Position numbers and translations under genes: made by a program. From Siphonodentalium dalli (lineage: Eukaryota; Mollusca; Scaphopoda; Gadilida; Siphonodentaliidae), in NCBI GenBank assembly GCA_032622095.1, contig CP136068.1, positions 56,380,025 to 56,444,024 of the forward strand: 64,000 nt of DNA. The letters run 5' to 3'. Each line of letters opens with the position of its first letter. Positions within the stretch are counted from its first letter, which is position 1. Below, piece by piece: positions 35,245 to 45,742 of this stretch. The notes below the pieces were generated by a model. The model was not told the origin of the DNA. It was given only the letters and a program-made list of their open reading frames with translations, and searched no databases.

Positions 35245-35780
35245 AACTAAATGCAAATAAAACACAGTTGGTAGTATTTGGGAACCTAACTCATAGATCA
35301 GAGCCAAAACTCACGCTATTTAACGAACCAATAAAACAAAATAAAGAAGCAACTCTATTAGGATTCACTCTAGATGAGAACTTCAGACTTAACAAGCATA
35401 TTAAGAATATTTCAACTAAACCTTTACAAAGAACCGCACTCCTAACGAGACTTCGGGGCACGGGGTGGGGGGTAAACCCAAGCACCCTAATCAAATTATA
35501 TAAACAATTCATTCGCCCAGTCATGGAATACGGGGCAATAGTTACTTCAAAATGCAGTCAAACAAACCTATGCAGAATGCAGCGGGCCCAAAATGTAGCA
35601 CTTAGAAGAGCCCTTTTAGAAATAAGGTCAACACCTATTTCTGCCCTTCACTTGACTGCAGACGTCCCATATATAAAACAAAGGCTTCAAGAACTGGCGG
35701 ACCTAACTTTAACCCGTGTCAGTAACTCCAGTCTCATAACCGAACTAAATCTAAGAAAGTTACTCCTCAACAAGGACTAA
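35245..35780 (+). pseudogene. Retrotransposon ORF2: C-terminal region
   Basis: Continues the RT in another frame: LLGFTLDENFRLNKHIKNI (the LG-LD thumb block), then LRGTGWGVNPSTLIKLYKQF, RPVMEYGAIV and RMQRAQNVALRRAL, all characteristic of Jockey/CR1-type ORF2 C-termini. It ends at TAA 35778-35780 without a CCHC or RNase H domain, which is normal for Jockey elements. Confidence 0.8.
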
Positions 35781-36190
35781 CCACCTAACACCTATTATTA
35801 CTGAACTTGTATTTATTGAATATATGCATATCATTACATTGACTAACACCAAAATCAAAACATAGGTTAGCGGGCGCAAGCCCTAGATGACTCCTTGGGC
35901 GCTGATGAATGTCCTCGGGCGGTGTAGATACGCTTGTCGTGGCCGTAGTATAAGTCATCGAATAATTATCTCCTACAAACCTAACTAACACCCATTGTAT
36001 ACCGGCATTCATAAATAACATGTACACCATTATATATTGACCAACACCAAAATCAAAACATAGGATATCGGGCTCACGCCCTATAGATGGCTCCTTGGGC
36101 GCTGATGAATGTCCTCGGGCGGCAATATACGCTTGTCGTGCCGTAGTATAAGCCGTCGAACAATTATCTCCTCCAAAATCAACTAACATA
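35781..36190 (+). repeat. Retrotransposon 3' UTR with tandem repeat of about 195 bp
   Basis: Two copies start near 35848 and 36043 and share GACTAACACCAAAATCAAAA (GACCAACACC in copy 2), a GGGCGCAAGCCC or GGGCTCACGCCC hairpin, GGCTCCTTGGGCGCTGATGA and TACGCTTGTCGTG. The small hairpin keeps its stem while its loop differs (CGCAAG against CTCACG inside GGG/CCC), a hint of conserved RNA structure. It ends in A-rich DNA. Confidence 0.75.
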
Positions 36191-36542
36191 CTTAATTGAC
36201 AACACTTCCTTTACAGAAATTGTGTATATATATTCAATATTTTTACAAAATCTATTAGAAACAACCCAAAAAAAAAATCATCACAAAAACCAAAAAACCA
36301 TTCACTGTATATATATATATATATATATTCACATATACCATTGTCTACCATCGTACATATTTTTTTCAACCAATAAACTACAACAAGAACATGAACATGA
36401 TTTCACTTACGCCCGCGCCCTGGGAACCCAAAGAAACTGGGGAGGAAACGCAATCATTCTTTAACATCACTACCCGCCACCAGTACAATTACATGGCACG
36501 AACACAAGCATTTTACAAAAGCTATCTTTAATTATTTTGTTA
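36191..36542. other. A-rich and (TA)n DNA
   Basis: Holds A-runs (36270-36300) and a (TA)n run at 36309-36328, which may be the 3' end of the retrotransposon. On the minus strand this is the DNA downstream of the hydrolase stem-loop. Confidence 0.5.
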
Positions 36543-36558
36543 GGCCCTGAAAAGGGCC
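36543..36558 (-). terminator. Histone-type 3' stem-loop
   Basis: On the minus strand the bases read GGCCCTTTTCAGGGCC: a perfect 6-bp stem with the TTTC loop, equal to the animal histone mRNA consensus except for one compensated pair. An AAAGA-containing tract (AATTAAAGATAG) follows about 10-15 bases downstream, where a U7-pairing element would be. The stop codon of the hydrolase ORF is 33 bases upstream. The 5' flank is T-rich rather than A-rich, a departure from the consensus. Confidence 0.6.
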
Positions 36559-36591
36559 ACAGAACTACCCATGCATAACACAGACAACATG

Positions 36592-37189
36592 CTAACCAAA
36601 CGTACTTCGAGTGTAATCTCGAATATGCCTAAGCTTCAACTCGATCACCTTAAAATACGTTTGCATAGGCGGTCTTTCACTATTCCCCGTCGGGTAAGTG
36701 GCTATATGTACGCGGTCGTCGAGATACATTCCCGGAAACTTGATGTCCTTAAAAATAACAAATCGTCTAAGCTGCCGAAGTTTAAGCTTGATTTTATCGT
36801 TGCAAAACTTCCGCACCTCATTGTACCGTTCAACCGTAAGATCAGGATCATTTCTAAATCGTGAACAAGGCAAAATCTCACCAAAGAATACTGCAATACC
36901 ATGGTCATGGAATTCATCGATGAATTCGCACAAAGTGCGAGCCAGCCTTCCCTCGTTCACGACAGAATTGATGTCATTCCCCCCCAAACTGTATAAAAAC
37001 AGCATGGGGTTCCCAATCTATACAGGCCCAGAACAACTCAGAACAATTTGCTAAATTCAAGCCACCACGTGCAAAGAAGAGAACCTCTTTGTCCGGGAGA
37101 TTAAACCAAGAATCGCCATCATACATCCAATCGTAAAGACGAGCAAGGTGACTACTGCCAAACATAGCAACGCGCACTGTGTTAGACAT
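36592..37189 (-). CDS. SGNH/GDSL-type hydrolase-like protein, one apparent frameshift
   Basis: Intronless minus ORF from ATG 37189 (MSNTVRVAMFGSSHLARL) to TAG 36592, about 198 residues. SGNH blocks in order: GSSH with the nucleophile Ser (about residue 11), ARGGLN with the oxyanion Gly, QFGGND with the oxyanion Asn (about residue 70), and DDRVH with the catalytic Asp/His pair near residue 170. Enzymes of this fold are esterases or acyl hydrolases, and relatives occur in invertebrate tyrosine-recombinase and other retroelements. The frame is broken inside GGND by a G7 run (C7 on the plus strand, 36969-36975); six G's would keep it open. No recombinase or RT lies alongside in the same sense. 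It may be a cellular gene, an element gene or a pseudogene. Confidence 0.6.
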
Positions 37190-37229
37190 GTCTAAAAGGC
37201 GGATGGCCTCCAGCTCTTTAGAGTCCCTT

Positions 37230-37241
37230 TTATGCAGACAT
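37230..37241 (-). promoter_or_regulatory. Three-codon upstream ORF
   Basis: ATG TCT GCA TAA lies 41 bases before the hydrolase ATG and starts with the same ATG TCT context. If the transcript starts near 37266, ribosomes would meet it first. Inference from position only. Confidence 0.35.
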
Positions 37242-37295
37242 GACGGATCGAAAACACACTCACACCACAAAAGCATGCACCACACGAAATCCCCG

Positions 37296-37302
37296 CTTTA
37301 TA
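37296..37302 (-). promoter_or_regulatory. TATA box of the hydrolase gene
   Basis: Reads TATAAAG on the minus strand, in the context CTATTATAAAGCGGGG. A start about 30 bases downstream (near 37266) would leave a 5' UTR of about 75 bases before the ATG at 37189. A short TATA-driven leader with no intron and a stem-loop end is the layout of replication-dependent histone genes. Confidence 0.45.
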
Positions 37303-38760
37303 ATAGAGCTCACAGCATGCCGTCATCAATGCCCGCGCAAGCTTAAACTGACCCAATTCACTCATTCTCAAAGGCACACCCTACATTGGTATAACTTTAC
37401 GATTCACTTTCAGAAGCTAGCGCTCATGTCATACACATTCCACTCACCTAACAACACCAACCAAGCGGGATCCGGCTTGAAAACCGACCCAGCACTAGCT
37501 TGGGGTGGGGTGCAGGAACTACAGACCCATAAGTGGTCATAGCTCTCAACGAGTTAGGAACGACATATACCAAAATATGATCGTCCCGCTTGCCGCTCTG
37601 ACGTTTTCTTCGGGAGTAGGACGGTTCACGGCTCAAGAACAGAACATACTGAAATGTACAAAATGTATACAAATTTTAACAAAATAAAGAAATTACCAAA
37701 AAATATAAAACCAAAAAAATCTATTGAATGTAACCATGTAATCATATATATCTCTGTACAAAACCATTCACATCGTCAACAATTAAAGTCTATCTTGTAC
37801 AAAATCTTCAGATTTACTTCACTGATCGGAACCCAACAACTCTGCACATAAAAATGTCAGAGTCTTCACCTACGCCCGTGCTATGGAATGTAGGGCGGCC
37901 CATCCAGTAACAACGAAATAAACAAAACATACTGTCTCTGCGCATTTGGCTATAGCAGAATAGCGGTATGATGGCGCATTGAATCACATTGAATCACACG
38001 CTCTGCCTTGCGGTTGGTTGTTTTTTTTAACAACTAACAAACTAACACTATTTTAAAATTATAACACGGGCCCCGCTCCTTTTTCAGCGCACCAGATGAC
38101 ACGCTCAGCTCTACCATATATTAAAGGGACCCACCGGGCCACCCCTCACACCCCATATTAAAGCTCGTGGGCTCTTCCCCAAATAATCCAACCACTCAAT
38201 TCAATCAAAGAATAACAATAATTCATTATGTCCGCTTTTGCCGGGTTCAGACATGACTGTTTTTCTGTGTGCTATATCTCCAACAACAACAAACCGTGGG
38301 GTGAAGGAGAAGATCACTCGATCTTTTCGACCATCCCGGGCGCTTCGCGCCCATCTACTCACTCTCTCTTGCGGTCATTTCTGTGTTGAACGTTGTTGGG
38401 ACAACATGAATATGATCATCGACTATGGACCATTTTCCTTACACAAAGCGATCTAAATGATCTAGTTTACTAAACTAATCTTATTTCCCTTCTGGTGAAC
38501 AAACGCTTTCAGTTTCAACTTGATTCCGAAATATCGAATATGATCGAGATTCGAATCGACGAATGAACAGCCCGGCCCCATGGAAAATACAATTTTACCG
38601 ATTTATTTTGTCATTTAATATACTTATTAAGTAACTTTCTTTGGTCGTAACATATATCAATATACCATAACATCATCTGGACCATATTCATTGGCAACCA
38701 AACTGCTTTCAAGCGACAAATCGCTAGAAAATTCGTAAGATTGTCAAGATGTAGCAAAAT
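37303..38760. other. Unassigned DNA
   Basis: Contains an A-rich stretch (37650-37800) followed by CACCTACGCCCGTGCTATGG at 37869, which recalls ACTTACGCCCGCGCCCTGGG at 36407. The two may be ends of related elements. A GCTCCTTTTTCAGCGC word near 38077 is not a true stem-loop. Frames here are short and without motifs. Confidence 0.4.
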
Positions 38761-39190
38761 TCAAAGGGTTACGGGTGCGGGTGTACTCCGTTGATGCCCC
38801 GTTTGCGCGGAGTTAGAAAGGACGGGAAAAGTCGCGTGCGGCGATCTGAATAAACCGATTTTTTTCGTGGTACAATTGGAAAAAGTAGAATTGTACCACA
38901 AAACTGGAACGAGATAGCCATGGTAACTCGGGCCACTGGCCAATCAGGACATGACTTTTAAGCATAGTTAGGCAGGGTCGTATTACAATCTAATTTATGC
39001 AACTACGACCCTGATAACTAATCATATATACCAGCCAATTCATTTTAAGATCGTTATTTAAATTGCTTTAGACATCAATACACTCTTAAACGCACATACA
39101 CGACCCACTGGCGTTAAATTAAATCTACTCAGTATTTATTTTATTACTTTTTTATTGCTCAGTATAGAGTTAGACCCTCGACACCTGTCA
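38761..39190. repeat. Diverged relative of palindrome 2 arm, with two hairpins
   Basis: Hairpins: GTGGTACAATT...AATTGTACCAC at 38868-38901 (the stem word is shared with the element at 16357-16494) and AGGGTCGT...ACGACCCT at 38964-39002. At 39068-39178, TTTAGACATCAATACACTC, then ACACGACC and GAGTTAGACCCT track the right-arm sequence 31013-31130 in the same order with many substitutions. Confidence 0.65.
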
Positions 39191-39368
39191 ATATATTTGG
39201 GCTGAATTCATCTGATGCGGTATTATTCCTCGAAATAAACAACAAAACCATCGTTACTTCGAAATGTAGTTTGCGCTAACATTTACACAAATCCTCCACA
39301 TCATTTTTCCTGGCACACACATCAGTTGGATATCCACTGTTAATAACCACCCAATTTGGGTGAAATAA

Positions 39369-39430
39369 CAAACCCATCGTGCACCTCACGGCCAACACAA
39401 CGGTAGTCAATCCGAGAATTGGCGAATTAG
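39369..39430. repeat. Repeat-family fragment flanking the foldback (left)
   Basis: CCATCGTGCAC...CGAGAATTGGCGAATT matches 5186-5245 in the spacer of palindrome 1. The partner flank, at 42300-42350, matches 5275-5325. Confidence 0.65.
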
Positions 39431-40056
39431 TGCAGCGGCCAAATCGAAAAAGACCTCTAGTTTTCAAGATAGCCCTACCCACTGTAGAACATGTTAAAAC
39501 CAACTTTTTTTGAAGAAGAGATATATATTGTTCACGAAAATGATATTGAAAATCAACGGAATTGGAGGTGGCTATTGTCAAATCGACGATGAACGATACC
39601 CACCAGTGTCTTTTTCCAGAAATTAACGATTTTGGTAAAGCGAGCACTGTGGCTATGTCCTAACCTATTTGCCGACATTGTTGGGTTTAAAATTACTGAA
39701 AACAGTGTTAGTTAATTTGGATTTTCCTGCCATTTGGAGCCGAAACATTTATTTTTTGCTGAAAAATCTCTCATTTTCACAAAAATATTTTATTTCAAAC
39801 ATTACCATTCAAATGGGTATTGATATAATGCCGAAATATTTAATCCTTATTTTGTAGCAGTTATCTGACAAGCATATGTAGAAAGTATTTAACAGAAATT
39901 TAGAACGGTTTGCGAAATAATGGATTTTAGCTACCCCTCCCCCAAACACGTTTTTGGTCGAAAAATTACATTTTTTGTTAAGAACTTTACCAAATTTCCC
40001 AACTGGGACCCAACATGGCTCGTGTGCTGACAATTGAACACGTGGGCACTGCTTAG

Positions 40057-40452
40057 GTGATAAAAGACGTGTTCGGGCTTCCAGATCCCAAGTTACAACA
40101 ACACATTTTATTTACTATTACACACAGTAAGTGCTGCATATCACAAGTACTCTATTCTCGCTTAAGATTGAAAAGCAGTAGTTTGAAATATAAGCTATTG
40201 AGTAATCACATTAAAAAGCCCCCTCGCTGTCGTGGCAAAATAGAAACAGCACATTATTACTTATTGGAATGTCCTGAATAAAATGGTCCCAGGATTGAAC
40301 TTCCAAGCGCCATACGGAATGTTATTTTATCAGAAAATACTCTTTTGTGCCGATCACAGGAATTCAGTCATCGTGATAATAGTGAAATATTTGAAGCGAT
40401 TCAAACATTTATCTCGAAAACAAAGCGATTGAAAACAAAGCGATTGTCATAA
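40057..40452 (+). pseudogene. LINE ORF2 C-terminal fragment
   Basis: Reads VLYSRLRLKSSSLKYKLLSN, then PRCRGKIETAHYYLLECPE with the Cys/His cluster seen after the RT domain in several LINE clades. An in-frame TAA at 40279-40281 follows, and the same frame continues with RIELPSAIRNVIL and EIFEAIQTFISKTKR, also family-like. A single nonsense change and a missing first cluster Cys partner (CRG for CG) mark it as dead. It lies in the foldback interior. Confidence 0.65.
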
Positions 40453-40499
40453 CGCTGTCATTTGTGAAAACTTCGTGAAAAGCATTGAAATCCTGCTGA

Positions 40500-41240
40500 G
40501 CGCGAAATTTACACACTCTCTCTCTCTCTCACACTCATATAGATTGTTTACCTCCTGGTAGAACTACCCCATGTCCACAGCCTCAGTTAAAACTGAGAGC
40601 ATATCCCTTCAGTTCGTGGTGTTTTCATGGCTTAAATAGCGTATGTGATCACACAAACAGTTAAAATTGCATTATTGTTATTTACCAGCCACTTTTTTGT
40701 AAAGTGTCACAGGCTGTCGGACACCAACGCAGACTTATATATATTATAGTGTCGGATATAATAGCCATTCGGTCACAACATATGTTTATATTGAGAGCAT
40801 AATCCCTTCAGTGCATGATGTGACCAAGACTTCAAATAGGGTAGGGGTACATAAAACAGCGAGCATGTGCTAGTCGCTTGTTGTGGAATGCCACACGGTG
40901 CAGGCTTTCGGGAACCAACAGATGTTTTAAAAACTAACCTTTGAAAACACCCTCGGTTAATATTGAGATAATATCATTTCAGCATGATGTGACTTCAAAT
41001 AAAGTAGGGGGTCCTCAACATTTTCATTTCTCATTTTTCAGCCACTTTTCGTTAAATGCTCATGCTTTCTGAACCTAATCCATTTATGATTGTATAAATT
41101 GTGTACTTCCTTATGCAGCTACCCATTGTCCATACACTCAGTGAATGATGATATCGTTGCAGTGCGTGGTGTGTTCTAGTCTTCAGATTGGGTGTTGTTG
41201 TAACTGGTGGTTTGGAAGCCTGAGGACATCTTTAACCACG
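40500..41240. repeat. Degenerate tandem repeat of about 190 bp (four units)
   Basis: Related segments near 40580, 40785, 40960 and 41135 share 'CCTC(A/G)GTTAA(A/T)A(C/T)TGAGA', 'CCCTTCAGT', 'GTGATGTG' or 'GTGGTG' and 'CTTCAAATAGGGTA'. A (CT)n run lies at 40513-40531. Copies are strongly diverged. Confidence 0.6.
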
Positions 41241-42463
41241 CTTGCTGTGTTTACAGGTTTCGGTTTTCATCACAGGAATCATGATTTGGTCTCCATTAGA
41301 ATCAGTTAGAAAAGTTTGTGTTCTCGTTATCATAAATATGCATTTTTTCTACCAAAACGTGTTCGGGGGGAGCGGTAGCTAAAATCCAATATATGGCAAA
41401 CCGTTCACAATCAAATTCTTTCTACATGTGATGTCCAGATAACTACTGAGCCATATGAATTATATAGTTGGTCATGTGCTGTTTATAACAAATATTGTAG
41501 ACTATAACATCGATGTCAATGCATGCAGAATTACCTGTTATCAATAAAATATGTTAGGGGTCTGGAAGCCTGAACACATCTGTAATAAATTAAACGGTAT
41601 CTCTGGACAAAACGTTCAGTACAAGATTCATATTGGGTCCCATTAAGATCAATTAGAAAAATGTTTGTAAAGTCGTTAACAAATATATGTAAATTTTCGA
41701 CTAAAAACGTGTAAGGGGGAGGGGTACCTAAAATCGAGTATCTCGCAAACCGTACAAATTTTCTGTTAACTTCTGTCTTAGTATGCTTGTCAGATAACTA
41801 CTACACCATATGGATTAAATTTGTCGGCATTATTACGAAATCCGTTTAAATGATAATATTTGAAAAATAATATTATTGTGAAAAAGAGCGATTTAAAAAA
41901 AAAATGTTTCGGCTCCAAATGGCAGGAAAATCTAAATTAACCAACACTTTTTGCATATCAAGTAAAGATAAGGTATGATGTAATAATTTTAATACCAACA
42001 ATGTTGGAAAATATGTTAGGACATAGACGCAGGACTCGACGCTTTACCAAAATCGTTAATTTCTGGAAAAAGTCACAGATGACTATCGTTCATCGTCGAT
42101 TTGACAATAGCCACCTCCAATTCCGTTATTGTTCACTATCATTTTCGTCAAAAGTATATATTTCTCCTTCAAAAACATTTGGTTTCAACTTGTTTTACCG
42201 TGGGTATGGTACCCGACCACTTTTGGCGTTTGGCCGCTGCATTAAGTCATTTGATGTGGCGGTCGGGTAGAGGAGCCGCAAATTTTCATGAATACAAATC
42301 CTGCACCCCATCCCAAAGACAGATTGTGAATTACTGCGATAACAACGAACTGAACCCACCACCGCCCCGTCTGCCGTAATGAAATATTCTAATGTTTTGA
42401 CTACGTTTTGAACTTGGTACTGTGACTTCTAACTTCATACACGTCTATATACCCGCGTTCTAT

Positions 42464-42528
42464 AGAACCATCGGATTATTGAACCCTCGGACTATTGAAC
42501 CGTCGGCCTATTGAACCCCCGGACTAAC
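42464..42528. repeat. 17-bp minisatellite, four copies
   Basis: GACTATTGAACCGTCG and close variants in tandem. A loosely similar phrase (GGACTACTAAACTGG) begins the array at 47455. Confidence 0.85.
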
Positions 42529-43112
42529 GCACTGCATCCTGTGGTATATACAAAATAAAAGGTATGTACTCGAAAAATAACAATCACCACTAAACGTACT
42601 AACATGCAAGTATCGGAAAGTGCCATGGGAACACAAAATAAAGATCGCCAATAGCTTGCGGCCAATGGTTCGATGTCACGTACAATCAGGTTATTGTTGA
42701 GTTCAGGCATGGTGTGTTTCCACAATTACCCCATTCAATTTACAAGTTACAACCAGTTAGTTGTCGTTTTAAGTGCAGAGAAAGATGCCGTCAGCATTGG
42801 ATCTTTGGCCTCGTACGTTACTCCGATTCGAATTGCATCTCGATTTAAATTATGGAATAACCGATTAATACCGGAACCGAGGTGGCCGTTAATAGTGATC
42901 CATTGTCAATAAATAATGTGTCTCTCAGATAAATATTATCGGTAATTGCTTAATGCCAGCACATAATGATATTCGATTGCTATCATTAAGGTATGTTATT
43001 CTCTCGTCACTCTGTGCACTATATCAGACATTAACCGAAGGATGACTAAATTTTCTGAATGAATATACATTTCCACTCTCTTGAATATTATTGCAATAGG
43101 TAACCTTGATGC
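42529..43112. other. Upstream region of the receptor-like gene
   Basis: No repeat is obvious. TTGCAATAG at 43091-43099 could be a splice acceptor 13 bases before the ATG, so a 5' UTR exon may lie further upstream. No TATA box was fixed. Confidence 0.4.
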
Positions 43113-44147
43113 ATGGACTGTCTGGCGTATATAGGATTATCGAGAATGACGAAAGTGATTCCTTTAAAATTGGAAATAGAAGACTCAGTCAGGAGCAGGA
43201 TTATTATGAAAAATGTGTGCGATAAAGGCTCTTTCGATGATGGCCGCGAGGTAACGTTCAGTAAAGCCGCTGTTCCGTGTCTGCAAAGTATGACTATTGC
43301 TGGACTAAGGGCAAGCGGCAAGGCATCGCTCGCATATGCTTGTTTAGTTGCTACACTGCATTGCGTTAACGTAATCAGATATCTTCCTCGGCACGTTCAT
43401 AACGATGGAAATGTTATGTCGACCAAATCATTCATGAACATTCTTCACCAGATCGTATACACACATAGCTTGTTAAACTGTATTAATATGATTCGCATCA
43501 CGAATGGTAAGAAATGTGATCGGTTTCTTGATTCGTGTGAGCTCCTATATTCAAGAAGGGATCTCAGCGTTGATCGTGTCAGAACTCACGTTCGTCGAGT
43601 CCGAGTAGTGACAGTAATAACCTGGTTCACTGTTTTCTTCGGAATTATGTTCGAAGCTCTAAATCTAGCGCTGGATACAGATTTGGTTGAATACAGTCTG
43701 TTTCCCCTGGATCACACAGGTGGCTGGGAGATGGTGTTTCTTAAAGCTATGTGCACAATATTTTATCTCTATATGGCAGCCGCCATTTTCTTTCCGTGCA
43801 TGTTGTCACTGACTGTTTGCGATGCGATAGTATCGAGTTTCAAAACTGTTGCTGAAGACTTTAGAGATGGAATCGACAACAAGACTGCCGACAAAATTAG
43901 AGTAACGCGCAAACGATTCCAACTTGTATGCAAGACTGTTAAAATTGCGGACGACATGCTAAGCTTCTATCTCGCTACTAACATCGGCATTCCCATGATT
44001 AGCACTTTGCTAATGGGTTATACTCTAATTTCTGACACATCTATTCAGCACAACCTACCTATACTGCTGGCATTTATTGTGTGGGTATCAACATTCATTG
44101 TTGTCCTGGCCATCATTCTGGCGTCGTCATCGTGCGTGAACACCACG
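43113..44147 (+). CDS. Gustatory-receptor-like 7TM protein, exon with TM1-TM6
   Basis: 345 codons from ATG 43113, ending in phase 0 at AACACCACG before the donor GTATGT. Six hydrophobic spans are visible: about residues 70-90 (LAYACLVATLHCVNVI), 106-128, 162-187 (VVTVITWFTVFFGIMFEAL), 207-238, 286-308 (LATNIGIPMISTLLMGYTLI) and 315-340 (LLAFIVWVSTFIVVLAIILA). A long charged loop between TM4 and TM5 (RKRFQLVCKTVKIADDML) and an intracellular N-terminus fit the GR/GRL family of ligand-gated channels. A 62-codon antisense frame is a shadow. Another 7TM family is possible; a profile search would decide. Confidence 0.6.
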
Positions 44148-44274
44148 GTATGTATACATTGTGTCGTTTCTGTTTATCACTCATGAACTCAAGAAATTAT
44201 TGAGTGAATAATTTATGACTTTCGCAACTGACAATCCGATTCAACAATATTTTCCGTTAACAGTTAGTCGAATC

Positions 44275-44874
44275 TTAAAGGGGTACTGTACGCCATTTTC
44301 AATAAATTCCCGGTGATAACAACGATCTATTATCGATACTATATAGAAATATAAGTAATTTGAGTCGAAGATGTATTCTGTAAACGCTCAGGTTAATAGG
44401 CTATCTTAAAATTTAATAATTTAAAAGTTAATAATTTAATATAAATTGATTTTATGGCTCCAGCCATAAAATGGCGTCTCTTAAAATTGGAATTTCCGTG
44501 TACAAAACGTAATCAAATTATAATTGAGGGATACTGGATTAATAAAACAATTGCACACACGATCGTTTGAAACATTGTGCTTATACGGGTAGAAAACCCA
44601 AGCCACTCATTGACTAGTGACCATACACTAACTTAAATGAGTATATGGGACTGCTAAGCATATAATATAATGTTTATTTGATTCATTTGGTTGAAAACTG
44701 TACAAAAATTACTCGACAACGACAATTTGTATTTTTGCATTCCGGTAAATTTGCCACCCGTAACAATACTTCGTACTCAACAGACTTTCAAAAAATGGAA
44801 AAGTTGTTACCTTATTCTCCGACTCGGGGATTATAGAAACCAACAACAACATCTTGGGTACAGTACCCCTTTAA
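44275..44874. mobile_element. MITE, 600 bp, TTAA-flanked
   Basis: Begins TTAAAGGGGTACTGTAC and ends with the exact reverse complement. TTAA at both tips fits a target duplication of the piggyBac-like type. The interior is AT-rich and has no transposase. An open frame at 44691 that crosses the 3' terminal repeat is a by-product. It sits in the intron of the receptor-like gene. Confidence 0.8.
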
Positions 44875-44970
44875 TGATGGGACAAACATTAATTAGTCCA
44901 ATTTTACGATGGCCAAGAAAAGTTTCAAATAATGAATACATTAATTTCTTCTTCGATTTAAGCCATATAC

Positions 44971-45742
44971 TATATACACACGGGGGAATCGATCGAAGGC
45001 AGATCCCAGCAATCAGACGCAGCTCCGATCAGCCAACGCGGCACACCGAGTTTTTGAGTCATTTTTGGAGACAGTAATTTAGAACTCCGCACTAAACCAA
45101 AGATTCCTGACAAATTGAGACGTATGTATTATCTGTTTTAGGTTTGCCCAGTAAATATGGTTATTTTCCAGCACGCAATGAGTGGTGGAACGACAGAGAA
45201 CATGATATATATTGCTGTGGGTGTGTCAGAAATGGTCACCCATGACGAAAATGCCGGCACTGTCGACAAAATATCCATTATTTTGCACGGAAAAATACAC
45301 TACTTTCTATTTACGATTAAATCTACCTGAAGCCAATATTACCCCAAGCCGCCCCAGAAATTTTAGCCCAAAAGTCCACAGAATAAGCATACGACGGAGG
45401 TAAATGGGAAGGGTGATGTAGCGACGATTTCCCAACGAGGCTAAACGGTGATAGCCAACGAGGCCCATCATAGGAGTACGATTATCAAAATGGAGTTACA
45501 CGTTTTGGTATATAAAATGGCAATGCTTTATCCCGAGTTTCTCTGACTCGCAAATTATTGGTGATGGAAGGTGTCACAATTCACATAAAATAACTTGGCT
45601 GCACATTGATTGTTGCATAAGACATAAGTGTTATCCTGAATGTTATATCACTCCAACTGCACTGTGCTGACTCAAAATAGGCATGCATGGATCCTGCAAT
45701 AATGAATGTTTACTGATCTACAGTCTGTTCCAAAGATTCCAA
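44971..45742. repeat. Intronic foldback, left arm
   Basis: Reverse complement, with perhaps one change in seven bases, of 46466-47177. Edges: CACACGGGGGAATCGATCG (outer) and CAGTCTGTTCCAAAGATTCC (inner). It contains TTTTAGGTTTGCCCAGTAA, which looks like a splice acceptor followed by a 62-codon phase-0 open frame. The mirror copy has a stop there, so I do not call an exon. Confidence 0.85.

Larger units (their letters stand above)
39431..42241. mobile_element. Foldback element, 2.8 kb
   Basis: Ends are inverted: TGCAGCGGCCAAA at 39431 and its exact complement ending at 42241. The inverted arms run about 39431-39990 and 41690-42241. They share GGAGGTGGCTATTGTCAAAT, GCCGAAACATTT and the ACGTGT(TT/AA)GGGGGAG block with substitutions and short indels. 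The flanks match neighbouring pieces of one repeat family (see 5178-5325), as expected for insertion into a copy of it. The middle has a LINE fragment and a tandem array. No transposase was found. Confidence 0.7.

Noticed and set aside
35895-35925. Hammerhead ribozyme in the retrotransposon 3' UTR
   Set aside because: CTGATGA is present, but the required GAAA core and third stem are not seen.
38070-38095. A second histone-type stem-loop
   Set aside because: GCTCCTTTTTCAGCGC does not form the 6-bp stem with a 4-base loop.
45142-45330. Phase-0 open frame after an acceptor-like TTTTAG, possibly a receptor exon
   Set aside because: The inverted copy at 46.9-47.1 kb has a stop in the same frame, there is no TM7 character, and the DNA is part of a foldback.
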